Source: JBJXGE01 sp046154185 (GTDB lineage: Bacteria > Planctomycetota > UBA8108 > UBA1146 > JAJFFE01). Taken from it: DNA of 64,000 nucleotides. The notes below the pieces were generated by a model, which saw nothing but the letters and a program-made list of their open reading frames with translations, had not been told where the DNA came from and ran no database searches. Made by a program: the position numbers and the translations under genes. The DNA lies in the NCBI GenBank assembly GCA_046154185.1, contig JBJXGE010000063.1, forward strand, positions 1 through 64,000, given 5' to 3'. Below, piece after piece: positions 17,425 to 26,434 of the stretch (the stretch's first letter is position 1; each line of letters opens with the position of its first letter).

Positions 17425-18294
17425 CTACTCCGAGCCGAGCAGCTCCGCAGCCAACTGGTTCTGGATCGCCACAAAACGCTGCACATGAATCATCCTTGCG
17501 CGCAGCGCCGCGACTTCGATGCGCAACGCGCGGTTCTCGCGCACGAGGTCGACGAGGTCTGTCGCGTCCTTCGTGGTGGCAACCCTCGCGCGCTTGGGCC
17601 GGCCGGCCGGCGCCCCGACTTTGCTGCGCGCGGCGCCCGCGCCGGCTGCGCCGGTCTTCGCGACGCGCTTGCGCCATTCGACGATCGTCGCAGAATGCAG
17701 CTGGTGTCGTTCGACGACTTTCCCCTTCGCCCCGCGTGGAGCGGCGTCAATCTCGGCCAAGATGCGTCGCTTGTCGTCGATCGAAAACTTGCGTCGCGTC
17801 GCTCGGACCGCGGAGTCCTGGTCCGGTTTGGTGCGACGCGGACCGAGCTTCATAGCCTTGCGCCTCGGCATTCGGATGCTCTTTCGCTTTGACTTCGCAG
17901 TCGGAGTCGCCCGCGTCTGACTCGGTAGCGCTTTCGTTTTCACCTTCGATCGCGCCCGAGACTTCCGCTTCTTCATCTTCGGAGCCGCCGACGCGCCGTC
18001 CGCTCCGACGGCAGCCGAGCCGCTGACCGCGGGCGTCGTGGGTTCCTGCGTCGACGCCGCGCGCGGCGTGTCGGCCGACGACGAGTCTTGCTCGGCAACT
18101 ACGCGCGCGCGCTCGTACGCTTCGATTTCCTCGCTGAGGTGCTGGCGGAGAATCTCGAGCGGCCCGAGGAAGTTCTGTATGTCATCGTCAGTGAGGCCAC
18201 CGGCGCTCAGACGCGCGCGGTCTTCGGACAGGCGGGCCTGCTCATCGGCGAGGCGCGCGAGCGCATCGGCGTATTCGGTGCGATTGCGGATCAT
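17425..18294 (-). CDS. DNA-binding protein with transposase OrfA-type helix-turn-helix
   Basis: A protein of 289 residues from the ATG at 18294 (upstream GAGGATCC). The N-terminal ~65 residues are helical and charged (LARLADEQARLSEDRARL, ILRQHLSEEIEAYERAR). Residues ~75-160 are a low-complexity Lys/Arg/Ser/Ala linker. Residues ~166-214 (RRKFSIDDKRRILAEID and VVERHQLHSATIVEWRKRV) match the HTH_Tnp_1 domain of IS3/IS911 OrfA, with an insert between the helices. The C-terminus (LVDLVRENRALRIEVAALRA) is a short coiled coil, as in OrfA multimerisation zippers. There is no OrfB/integrase gene and no insertion-sequence ends are seen, so this looks like a domesticated DNA-binding protein. Confidence 0.65.
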   Translation of the reverse strand: MIRNRTEYADALARLADEQARLSEDRARLSAGGLTDDDIQNFLGPLEILRQHLSEEIEAYERARVVAEQDSSSADTPRAASTQEPTTPAVSGSAAVGADGASAAPKMKKRKSRARSKVKTKALPSQTRATPTAKSKRKSIRMPRRKAMKLGPRRTKPDQDSAVRATRRKFSIDDKRRILAEIDAAPRGAKGKVVERHQLHSATIVEWRKRVAKTGAAGAGAARSKVGAPAGRPKRARVATTKDATDLVDLVRENRALRIEVAALRARMIHVQRFVAIQNQLAAELLGSE

Positions 18295-18410
18295 GTCGGG
18301 CCGGATCCTCGATGTCGGAGACGGAGCGGAAGCCCGCGGCGATCGCCGCATGCGTGAAATGAGGCGGGCGCGGGGAAGGTCACATGATAGAGAGAATGGG
18401 GGCAAAGCGA

Positions 18411-18461
18411 CAGACCGGCGGCGCAGCGCCAATCATTGCGGGATGCCACGCCGCCGGTCTG
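18411..18461 (-). terminator. Inverted repeat after the moxR-maf operon
   Basis: A perfect 13-bp inverted repeat (CAGACCGGCGGCG at 18411-18423 and its complement at 18449-18461) with a 25-nt loop, about 30 nt past the maf stop. The RNA hairpin would be stable, but no U-run follows on the minus strand, so it may be a hairpin barrier or a processing site, not a canonical intrinsic terminator. Confidence 0.5.
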
Positions 18462-18489
18462 CCGAAAATGAACGCGCGACGGGAACGAA

Positions 18490-19080
18490 TTACCCGCTGA
18501 CTTCCGCGATCGCCGCGATGACTTCCTCGAGCGGCAAGCCGACGACGTTGGTGAAACTGCCATCGACGCGCTGGACGAACGCGGCGCCGGCTCCTTGGAT
18601 CCCATACGCGCCGGCTTTGTCGAGCGGCTCGCCGGTCGCGACATACGCGGCGATCGCCTGCGCACTCGCATCGCGCATCCAAACTCTGCTGCGCACGACG
18701 CCCGAACGCGCACGCGCGCCGCGCAGGACGCAAAAACCCGTGAGCACATCGTGCGGGCGCGCGCGCAAAACGCGCAGGATCTCCGCCGCATGCGCCGCAT
18801 CGCGTGGCTTCCCGATGGACGTGCCGTCGAGCGCGACCATCGTGTCGGCGGCGACGCACGGCAAGCTCGCGAACTCGGCGCCGCAACGACGCCGCACATC
18901 CGCCGCCTTCGCGCGCGCGAGGCGCTCGACCATCACCGCCAATTCCTCGCCCGGCTCACGCGCTTCGTCGACCTGCGGCGGAAAGACGACCACGACGAAT
19001 CCCGCCATCGCGAGGAGTTCCTGCCGGCGCGGCGATGCCGACGCGAGCAGAACTCGGCGCGTCTCGGCGTTCGGCGTCAT
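18490..19080 (-). CDS. maf: Maf-family nucleotide pyrophosphatase
   Basis: A protein of 196 residues, standard length. Maf signatures are intact: LLASASPRRQELL at the N-terminus, AADTMVALDG with the catalytic Asp, GKPRDAAHAAEILR, and YVATGEPLDKAGAYGIQGAG. The last motif fits the dTTP/UTP (YhdE) subgroup, which hydrolyses non-canonical or excess nucleoside triphosphates to monophosphates and pyrophosphate. The ATG at 19080 overlaps the TGA of the upstream gene (ATGA), implying translational coupling with the TraB/TIKI-like gene and through it the MoxR ATPase, an unusual set of partners. Confidence 0.9.
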   Translation of the reverse strand: MTPNAETRRVLLASASPRRQELLAMAGFVVVVFPPQVDEAREPGEELAVMVERLARAKAADVRRRCGAEFASLPCVAADTMVALDGTSIGKPRDAAHAAEILRVLRARPHDVLTGFCVLRGARARSGVVRSRVWMRDASAQAIAAYVATGEPLDKAGAYGIQGAGAAFVQRVDGSFTNVVGLPLEEVIAAIAEVSG

Positions 19081-21074
19081 CGGATAAACCGCTGCGCGTA
19101 GCTGCGCACTTGTCGGCCGTTGAGCACATGCACGCGCCGCAATCGTTCGAGCGTTGAGCTGCTGAACGTGCCGAGCGGCAGATGCAAAATGTGTTTGCCG
19201 CGCCGCGCCGCCTCTTCCTTGATCTCCGGACGCGGCGGCTTGTGACCGACGTGCGCGACATAGTGATCCCGACACCAGTAGATCCCCGCGAGCAAAAGGC
19301 GCTCGGACGGCGTCCGCGCGCGCTCGAAACGCAGGTCTTCCCAAATGTCCGGAATACGAATCGGCGGGAACACCAGCAAGCAACCGCCATAGTGCGAGCG
19401 CGCGATGCCGGGACCGATCACGTTTTGCTGAAAATCCGTCGCGTAGAAGGCGAGCGTCGACTCGTTTTCGTGTTCCGCGAGCCAAGTCGTACGCCAAGGA
19501 AACTTCTCGCCGAAATCGTCCTCTTCGAAAATAAGCACGAGCGCGCCGACCGCGCCCGGCACGCGCGGTTCGTTCCGCACCATGAGCCGTCGCTTCACGA
19601 CGTCGCGCAACGTCTCGCGAAAATCGATGCCATCGAGAATCGACGCGCAAAACGGTTCGGTCGTGCTCACCCCAACGCGCGCGAGACTCATCGCGCGGCG
19701 CCCCACGTAATCGCGAAAACTCTCGATCACGATGTCCTCGGGCGGCCAAGAGCACTGGAGATGCGGATGCCACGCGCGTTCGTAGGCGCGTCGGCGGCGC
19801 AGATCCGGCAAGCGCTCCAGCATGAGAGAGCGTACTTCCATTTTGGTGCCCGGGATTCGATTGCGCAGCTCAACCGACTCTTCGTCCAGCACGGCGCGCG
19901 TCGGCGACGACATCTCGATCGGCGGCAACACCGCAGCCTGTCCACCCGCAGCACACGGCACCCCGCTCCCCAAGAAATCGGCGATTTCGACGCCAGCATC
20001 TTCGAGCAGGTCCTCGACGAGCTCATCCCAAGCGTCGGTCTCGGGTGCCGCGCCGTCGAGATCCGCATCGTCGCTGTCGTCGGGACCGCTTTCCCCAGGC
20101 ACGCGATTAAAGAGATATGTGTTGGCGAGCAACAGCACGATTAACGCGTAGTCGTTGCCGACCACGCCTTTCGCCGCGAGCGTGAGCGAGTAACTGTCCG
20201 GCAGCAAGCGGCCAGAACGGAGCGTGAGCTTCCGCAGAAAGTCCAACATCGTGCGCAAGCGTTGCGGTTCCGGCCGTTCCAAAGTCCCCGCGTCGCGACG
20301 CAGCAGGATGTCGCGCGCCTTCAGCAGCAACTTGCGCAGCGCGAGCACGGCATCGTAATCGTCGAGCTCGAAACCGGCGCGGTGGCGCTCGTACTCGACG
20401 ACGAGATAGGGAATCTCGCTCATCACGACCGGAACCATGCGCAGCGGCAGTCGATAAGTTGCAATCCACGTGGGCGGCGTGCCGTCGCTGAAGAGTCGGC
20501 CGGTGCGTCGCGAGTATAGCTGCTGTAGGACGGCGGCGTGCGCGAGCCCGCACACAACGAGGATCGGACCGCGCACGGACTCACGCAGGCCGCGCAAGCG
20601 AGCCGCCATGTGCGATTCGCGCGTCGCGTCCGCGCGCGTCCGTGGATGCTTCAAGAGCGCCGGCCGACACGCAGCTACGTAGGCGTCGAGCCCGAGTGTG
20701 TGGAGCGCGTGCGGATCCGGAAGCTGCGGCCCGGTGCGCTCCTCGTCGTCGATCTCGGCATCCAGCCAGCAAATCGGGATGCGTTCGCGTTCGGCGATGC
20801 GCAGGGCTTCGATCACCGCGTCGGCCGGCTCGATCGGCACGTAATAGAAGGGACCGCCCGCGAGAAACGGCGGCTCGGCTCGGTAGACCACGATCGACAC
20901 GAGCGGCAAGCGTGTGATCGCCTCGCGCACGGCGTCGCCGAGCGAGGCCGGCAACTCGACCGCGATGGCGGCGTAGCGCCGCGACAACAAACGTCGTCGC
21001 ACTTCCAGTGCGAAAGCGAGGCGACCGTGAATGATGGGAACGAGTTCGATGTCATCAAACTCTAGCACAGTCAT
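19077..21074 (-). CDS. Large TraB/TIKI-superfamily-like protein coupled to a MoxR ATPase
   Basis: A protein of 665 residues. The N-terminal ~200 residues (ELVPIIHGRLAFALEVRRRL, YAAIAVELPASLGDAVREAI, RIPICWLDAEID, GPILVVCGLAHAAVL) have the alternating pattern of the TraB/ChaN/DUF5682-type fold, with a conserved His after II. An acidic linker lies around residues 335-350. The C-terminal ~250 residues contain FPWRTTWLAEHENESTLAFY, RSHYGGCLLVFPP and YWCRDHYVAHVGHKPPRP, a conserved-looking domain I cannot name. The start overlaps the moxR stop and the end overlaps the maf start, both as ATGA. MoxR ATPases often work with such partner proteins, so a chaperone/maturation role is possible. The family call is tentative. 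Confidence 0.6.
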   Translation of the reverse strand: MTVLEFDDIELVPIIHGRLAFALEVRRRLLSRRYAAIAVELPASLGDAVREAITRLPLVSIVVYRAEPPFLAGGPFYYVPIEPADAVIEALRIAERERIPICWLDAEIDDEERTGPQLPDPHALHTLGLDAYVAACRPALLKHPRTRADATRESHMAARLRGLRESVRGPILVVCGLAHAAVLQQLYSRRTGRLFSDGTPPTWIATYRLPLRMVPVVMSEIPYLVVEYERHRAGFELDDYDAVLALRKLLLKARDILLRRDAGTLERPEPQRLRTMLDFLRKLTLRSGRLLPDSYSLTLAAKGVVGNDYALIVLLLANTYLFNRVPGESGPDDSDDADLDGAAPETDAWDELVEDLLEDAGVEIADFLGSGVPCAAGGQAAVLPPIEMSSPTRAVLDEESVELRNRIPGTKMEVRSLMLERLPDLRRRRAYERAWHPHLQCSWPPEDIVIESFRDYVGRRAMSLARVGVSTTEPFCASILDGIDFRETLRDVVKRRLMVRNEPRVPGAVGALVLIFEEDDFGEKFPWRTTWLAEHENESTLAFYATDFQQNVIGPGIARSHYGGCLLVFPPIRIPDIWEDLRFERARTPSERLLLAGIYWCRDHYVAHVGHKPPRPEIKEEAARRGKHILHLPLGTFSSSTLERLRRVHVLNGRQVRSYAQRFIR

Positions 21075-22033
21075 CGGTTACGCGGCCCCTTTGGATTATT
21101 CGGTCCGGCGTTCGCGTCGGGATCGGCGTCGGAATCCTCGTCGTTCTCGTCGGGCGAGCCGAAGAGCGATTCGTACGACACCATGTTGTCATCGATGATT
21201 CCCTCGCGCGCGCGCGCCTCGAAATCTTCGGCGCCTTCGCCGAGCACTTGCGTGACCGCCCGATGAAACGCATCCTCGAGCGTCGCCCCCAACCGCTGAT
21301 TGAGGCGCACGGCATAACGCATGATGTTGATGCCATCGCGCGTGCTGTAGTCGAGTCGGTACTTGTGACTCTCGGAGAGAAACCCCGCGCACAGTTCGAG
21401 CAAGTCCTCGGGCGCGAACGACACGTTATAGCGCAGGATGGCAAGTTCCTCCTGATACTCGGGATACTCGAGCGCAATGAGCGGCTGAATGCGGCTGATG
21501 ATGTACTCGGGCACTTCGTACGTGCTCGCGTCATCGTTCATAGTAATACACGCGCGAAAATCAGCGTGCGCCGGAATGCGCACACCGGCCACCGCCGATT
21601 CGACGTACCTGCGATCATCGAGGAGCGGCGCGAGTGATGCCCAAGATTTCTCGGCCATGCGGTTGGCTTCATCGAGAATGACGACGCCCCCCGTCACCAT
21701 CGCGCTCACGAGCGCCGAAGCTTGGTAGCGAATGCACCCGTCCCCGGCGATCACCGGCGTCACGAGCAGATCTTCCGGCCGGGTATCCATCGTGCATTGA
21801 TAGATGTAGATCGGCCGCCCATATTGCTGACCTGCCGCGCGCGCGAGCGTCGTCTTACCCATGCCAGGCTTGCCGATGATGCGCGGGCAAAGCGGCAGAT
21901 CGTTCGCGGTCACGAGCGTCCAGCAAGCAAGAATCTGCTCGAGCAACTCTTGTTGTCCAACCCACTCGACAGGCTGCCCCACTGGCGGCACGAGATGGAT
22001 TTCGATATCGCCGATGCGGAGCGGTGCATCCAT
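21071..22033 (-). CDS. MoxR-family AAA+ ATPase
   Basis: A protein of 320 residues. Walker A is GKPGMGKTT (residues ~54-62), Walker B is GGVVILDEANRM, sensor 1 is ACITMND, and the arginine-finger region is YIISRIQPLI; YQCTMDTRPEDLLVTPVI is the MoxR-type insert after Walker A. The family acts as a chaperone-like remodeller of protein complexes, usually beside VWA-domain proteins; none is present here. The C-terminal ~35 residues are acidic and Asn/Asp/Pro-rich (DENDEDSDADPDANAGPN). It is the first gene of a coupled operon with the TraB/TIKI-like gene and maf. The ATG at 22033 is preceded by AAAGGACACG. Confidence 0.85.
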   Translation of the reverse strand: MDAPLRIGDIEIHLVPPVGQPVEWVGQQELLEQILACWTLVTANDLPLCPRIIGKPGMGKTTLARAAGQQYGRPIYIYQCTMDTRPEDLLVTPVIAGDGCIRYQASALVSAMVTGGVVILDEANRMAEKSWASLAPLLDDRRYVESAVAGVRIPAHADFRACITMNDDASTYEVPEYIISRIQPLIALEYPEYQEELAILRYNVSFAPEDLLELCAGFLSESHKYRLDYSTRDGINIMRYAVRLNQRLGATLEDAFHRAVTQVLGEGAEDFEARAREGIIDDNMVSYESLFGSPDENDEDSDADPDANAGPNNPKGPRNR

Positions 22034-22150
22034 GATGGTGCGTGTCCTTTCAAACTCTGCGCATGCGAAAGAGCCGAGCGCGCGAATTTAGCATAAACCG
22101 AGCGTCCGATGCACACGGACGACGATCCGCGACGCGAACGTCGATCCAGT

Positions 22151-23440
22151 TCAGCGCGAGCGGCGTTGGTGAGACTTTTGCAAATAGAGCGCAGCCACCG
22201 CTACGAACCCGGCAACCAGCATCCCGAGCACGAAGTGCAGCACGCCGTTCGACGCGATGCCGCTGCCACCGGCGACTCTGGCGTCTTGTTCGCCGCCGAT
22301 GATCTCAACCTCGCGAACATCGGGCGCGCGCTCTGCGACTGGCGCCATCGGCTGTTGTTGCACGGGTGGCGGCGGCGGCGCCTCTCGCACTACCGCCGGT
22401 TCGACGCGCGGCGGCGGGACGACCGCAACTTCGACACGTTCCGCCGTGCGAGGTGGAGGGGCGGGCCGCGCTCCGACCGAGGCACTCGAAGCTGGACTCG
22501 CCGCGCTTTCAATGGCCGGCAAGTCTTTCGCGAGCTGCGCGAAGTGGACGCTCAGTTGTGAATGCGCCGCGCTGGCTCGCTCGACTGCCTCGGCGGTTTG
22601 ACTCACGAGTCGCAGCCAGTGATCGGCGCGTTCGCCGAACTCGTTCCGCATCAGCGTGCCGTTCTCACTATCCGTCGCGAGCTTCGTGCGTTCGCGACCG
22701 CGTGCCGCCAATGACGATTCGAGTTGGTGCAGAGTCTCCAATAATGCTCCGGCATCCGCGTGGGCGCGGCGCAGCGCCGGCGACGCCTTCGCGCCGTGCG
22801 CCCTCAGTAGGTCGGCGATCCGATCCGACAACTCACGATGCGCCTGGATCGCGCGCGCGAGCTTCACTTGCACCGGATCGAATTGCGCATCCATGCTCAG
22901 CAGCAAATCCTCCGGGCTCGGGCGCGTTGGCTTGCCGATCGTCCCCTTCGAACGCCCGCTCGGCGAATCCAACGGCGCACCCTTCTTCGCGCTCGCACCG
23001 CTCTTCTCGCGGCGCAGCGCATCCTCGCTGCGCTTGCGCGCGCGCTCGAGGCGATAACGTTCGCGGAGTTCCTCTTCGCGCACGCGCGCGGCTTGGCTGA
23101 CGACTTCGCGCCGCGCCGCCTCGGCGGCCACCTGATCCACGGGAACGGCGGCAATTTCAATCACGTCGGACTGGTTGATATGGAGCGTGTAAACGTCGCC
23201 GAGCCGATCACTAAAAAGATGGAGCAACGCGCGACCGTCGTTCTTGAGCTCGACCTCGCAAAGCGACTCGACTTCGGCGTCGAGATGGCGATAGCGAATC
23301 CGCTTCAGCTCGGCCGCCCACGAATCGGAAGCGAGGGAGAATACGGCGATGGCAACGAGCACGACGGGCGCGAACGAACGGGCACGGCGACGAATGCATG
23401 CGCGTGAGCGCGAAAACGCCGCGGCATCGGCTGTCGGCAA
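22151..23440 (-). CDS. Exported coiled-coil protein with C-terminal membrane anchor
   Basis: A protein of 429 residues starting at the TTG at 23440, preceded by GGAAAGGA. An N-terminal signal or anchor (FAPVVLVAIAVFSLASDSWA) is followed by a short beta segment, then a charged helical region (~110-160, AARVREEELRERYRLERAR), a second helical region (~190-330), a Pro/Val-rich stretch (VVPPPRVEPAVVREAPPPPP), and a C-terminal hydrophobic helix (LHFVLGMLVAGFVAVAALYL) with basic residues after it. The topology suggests a periplasmic coiled coil anchored at its C-terminus. No family is recognised. It lies between the FHA-kinase gene and the moxR operon on the same strand. Confidence 0.65.
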   Translation of the reverse strand: MPTADAAAFSRSRACIRRRARSFAPVVLVAIAVFSLASDSWAAELKRIRYRHLDAEVESLCEVELKNDGRALLHLFSDRLGDVYTLHINQSDVIEIAAVPVDQVAAEAARREVVSQAARVREEELRERYRLERARKRSEDALRREKSGASAKKGAPLDSPSGRSKGTIGKPTRPSPEDLLLSMDAQFDPVQVKLARAIQAHRELSDRIADLLRAHGAKASPALRRAHADAGALLETLHQLESSLAARGRERTKLATDSENGTLMRNEFGERADHWLRLVSQTAEAVERASAAHSQLSVHFAQLAKDLPAIESAASPASSASVGARPAPPPRTAERVEVAVVPPPRVEPAVVREAPPPPPVQQQPMAPVAERAPDVREVEIIGGEQDARVAGGSGIASNGVLHFVLGMLVAGFVAVAALYLQKSHQRRSR

Positions 23441-23696
23441 AGTTGGCTTCCTTTCCGCTCGTCGCGGCGGCCGCGACTCAGACGATTCTCTGCGAAGAAC
23501 ACAAACGATTGCAGCTCGTTGCGAGCGCGATCGCTTACCGCAGAAGTGTCACCGTGGGAATTCGGCGCCGGATCGCGCGCTCCGCGCAATCCGCGCCCCC
23601 CTGATTCCCGTGGCAAGCGCAGATTATAGGCCGAAAATGCTCGAGCTGAAGAGGGGCCGCGGAAATCTCGCGCAGCGACGCAGGACTCTTTCCGAA

Positions 23697-26354
23697 TCAA
23701 CGGTCATAGGCTTTGAGCGCCTGCGCCAACTGATACGTCTCCAGCGCGCGCGCAACTTCCGTCGCGCTCGGCCGCGCCCCCGGGTCGGCCGCGAGCATTG
23801 CCGTCACGAGCGCGATCATCGGCTCCGGCACGCCGCCACCCGCCTTCGGCGGCTCGATGCCGCGTTGCCGGATCACCGAAACTGCTTCGAGCCCGCGTAA
23901 CGCGCCGAGTGGATGCTCGCCTTCGAAAGCCTCGCGCAGAATAATCCCAAGACTATAGATGTCACTGGCGGTCGTGAGTTCGTCGCGCCGCGCTTGCTCG
24001 GGCGACATATAGCGCGGTGTCCCCCACACCGGCGGCCCCTGCTCATCGCGGACCGGCGCGGCCGCACCGAGGCCTGCGCTCGCTCCCGTCACGAGTCGCC
24101 GCGCGATGCCAAAGTCCGTGATTCGCACGCGCACTTGCACGGGAAGTCGCCGCAGTCGATCGAGCCCAGTGAGACCACGCCCCCCGACGCCGAGCATCTC
24201 GTCGAGCGCCGCCGTCAACGCGCGATGCACGCCGCGGTCGCGCACACTCGTGCGATAAAGCTCGCGCGCCGCATCCGCGCATCGGATGAAGAGCGCGTCC
24301 TCATAGCGACGACGCGCCACGAGCGCCCCCGCCACATAGGCGCGAAACCCGCGATCGTGGCGATCGGACTGCACCGCGAGATCGCCCACTTGCGCATACA
24401 ACTCAGTCGGCACGCGCCCCGATTCGAGGCGGCGCTCCAAGTGCGGCAACGCGCGTCGCACCAAGCGTTCGCGCATTCGCGACTCGACCGCACGCTCGAG
24501 GTGGGCGCGCAACATTTCGGAGCCGATGCGATACTCCCCGGTCGCACGTCGCACGAGATATCCGGACTTCACGCCGTGTTCGAGCAAGTAGTAGAGCGCG
24601 GCGCTATCGAGTTCGGTGGAGTGAAGCAGCGTCTCGAAGTCTAGGCAGCTGCCGAGCGGTGCGATCGTCGACAGAAAATCGCGAAATCCTTTTTCCTCGC
24701 GCCCGAGCCGTTCGAGCAATTCGCGCGCTTGCGTCGTGAGATCGGGCTCGAGACGCCGCTCGTCGAGCACGTAGCCCTGGCCCGACGCGGTCCAACAGTG
24801 ATCCGCAAATGAGCGACGCAGCCGTTCGATGAGACGTTGTGGACTCGCGCCGATCTCAGCCTCGACGCGCTCGAGAAAACCTCGTGCCGACGGCGCGTGG
24901 CGCACGACGCTCTCGACCAATCGCACGCTTTGACCGCGCAGAAAACCCTTGAGATAAAGTTCACGGACCGCGCCGCGCAGCCGTTCGCGTTCGATCGCGT
25001 CGACGAGTTCCGGGTCCTCCGGCAGTTGCTCCGGAAACAGCGAGATCCACAGTCCGCGCGCCTCGGCGGGCGGAGCGACGCCATCTTCATCGACGTGGAC
25101 TTCGACCGGGCCACACTCGCCGCGGGCGATCGCCGCGACGAATTCGCGACACAGGCGTCGCTTGCCGGCACCGCGCGCTCCACACAAGAGCACCCAGCGG
25201 CGGCTGTTCGTGATGATCGCCTCGCGACTGATCTCGCGCAGAAACTCGAGCTCCGTCTCGCGACCGACGAACGGCGGTTCGTCGAGTAGCGCTTCGATCG
25301 ATGGCAACACACGACGCAGAATCTCCGTCGCCAGTCCGGCGTCGATCGGCACGGTCGGTGCTGCCGGTTCCATCACCGACAACTCCTCGGGCGACTCCAA
25401 CACACCGCCGCCGGCGAACGCCTGCGGGCTTTGCGCGGCAAGCACGAGAATATTGGCGGGCTTCAAGTCGGAGTGGACGACGCCCGCGTCGTGGGCCGCC
25501 GCGACCGCGAGCGCGATTTGCCGTAAGCACTCGAGCTTGTCGCCATAGTCCGATTTGGTCGCGTGATCGGCGTCGGCCGTCCGCAAGTAGCGATCAAACG
25601 TCGTGCCCTCCACCCACTCGAGCAGCAAGTACGGATCGCCGTCATGTACGCCGTCTTCGAGCGCTTGCACGACATTGGGGTGTCGAATCGTGCGCGCGAT
25701 CGCCGCTTCGCGCGCGTGCATCCGTTCCAGCAAACTCTGGCTTGAATCGGCGCGTCGGCGCAGTCGTTTGATGGCGACGAGCATGGCGAGGTCGAGATCG
25801 AACGCGCGATAGACTTCGCCCATGCCGCCGCGCCCGACGAGCTCGACCTGACGCCAACGCGCGGTATCGGCAAAGAGTCCGTTCGTCTCACCGCTGACGC
25901 CGACACGAGTGCGCGCCGGCTCGGCGCTCGGCGCCGAAGTCGGTTTCGGAGTTGCCGGCTTCCGAACTGGCGGTTTCGGCGCTGCGAGTTTCGGGTCCTC
26001 GGCTGGCGGCGCGGCTGCGCGGCGCGTCTCCTCCAAGTAGCCGGGCGGATTCGTTTGATAGACAATCGGCAACTCGCCGAGCAACACGCGATCACCGCTA
26101 TTGAGCGTCGTTCGACCTTTGAGCACGACTCCGTTCACGCGCGTGCCGTTCGACGAACCCATATCCTCGAGCTCGTCAAAGCCGTCGCGCGCCACGAAAC
26201 GTGCGTGTCGACGCGAAACAGTCGTGTGGGAAAGATGCAAATCCGCGGCGCTGCCGCGCCCGCACACGAGTCCGGCCGCCGGAATCTCGTGCCAAGAATC
26301 CTTGCCCGCTGGATCGAGAACGCATAGCCAACCCATAGCCGCAGTTTCTATCAT
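23697..26354 (-). CDS. FHA-domain Ser/Thr protein kinase with an ATPase-like module inserted inside the kinase domain
   Basis: A protein of 885 residues in one open frame. Residues ~25-100 are an FHA domain (CGRGSAADLHLSHTTVSRRH, MGSSNGTRVNG), which binds phosphothreonine. The kinase N-lobe begins at ~168 with the glycine loop GRGGMGEVYRAF, Lys196 in VAIKRL, and the catalytic loop HSDLKPANIL at 294-303 (Ser where most have Arg). The expected DFG is not ~15 residues later but at 747-749 (VRITDFGIARRL), followed by GTPRYMSPEQA and DIYSLGIILREAF. The ~440 residues between hold PFVGRETELEFLREI and a P-loop-like CGARGAGKRR (392-399, Arg where Ser/Thr is usual), then winged-helix/helical-repeat-like sequence. 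Such modules normally follow a kinase, as in PknK. Either ATG (26354 or 26336) could be the start. Confidence 0.85.
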   Translation of the reverse strand: MIETAAMGWLCVLDPAGKDSWHEIPAAGLVCGRGSAADLHLSHTTVSRRHARFVARDGFDELEDMGSSNGTRVNGVVLKGRTTLNSGDRVLLGELPIVYQTNPPGYLEETRRAAAPPAEDPKLAAPKPPVRKPATPKPTSAPSAEPARTRVGVSGETNGLFADTARWRQVELVGRGGMGEVYRAFDLDLAMLVAIKRLRRRADSSQSLLERMHAREAAIARTIRHPNVVQALEDGVHDGDPYLLLEWVEGTTFDRYLRTADADHATKSDYGDKLECLRQIALAVAAAHDAGVVHSDLKPANILVLAAQSPQAFAGGGVLESPEELSVMEPAAPTVPIDAGLATEILRRVLPSIEALLDEPPFVGRETELEFLREISREAIITNSRRWVLLCGARGAGKRRLCREFVAAIARGECGPVEVHVDEDGVAPPAEARGLWISLFPEQLPEDPELVDAIERERLRGAVRELYLKGFLRGQSVRLVESVVRHAPSARGFLERVEAEIGASPQRLIERLRRSFADHCWTASGQGYVLDERRLEPDLTTQARELLERLGREEKGFRDFLSTIAPLGSCLDFETLLHSTELDSAALYYLLEHGVKSGYLVRRATGEYRIGSEMLRAHLERAVESRMRERLVRRALPHLERRLESGRVPTELYAQVGDLAVQSDRHDRGFRAYVAGALVARRRYEDALFIRCADAARELYRTSVRDRGVHRALTAALDEMLGVGGRGLTGLDRLRRLPVQVRVRITDFGIARRLVTGASAGLGAAAPVRDEQGPPVWGTPRYMSPEQARRDELTTASDIYSLGIILREAFEGEHPLGALRGLEAVSVIRQRGIEPPKAGGGVPEPMIALVTAMLAADPGARPSATEVARALETYQLAQALKAYDR

Positions 26355-26434
26355 AGGGCCCGCTGTTGCGAAACGTCCGCGGCGGGCCGGCGCCCGTGAT
26401 TGCCAACCGTTGCTGCTTTTGAAACCCGAGGCTG

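Noticed and set aside
23697..26354. Possibility that the split kinase is two genes fused by a frameshift or assembly error
   Set aside because: The frame is open without interruption, and both kinase halves and the insert keep normal composition and codon use. The DFG half would have no start of its own. It is kept as one gene, with the check stated in the findings.
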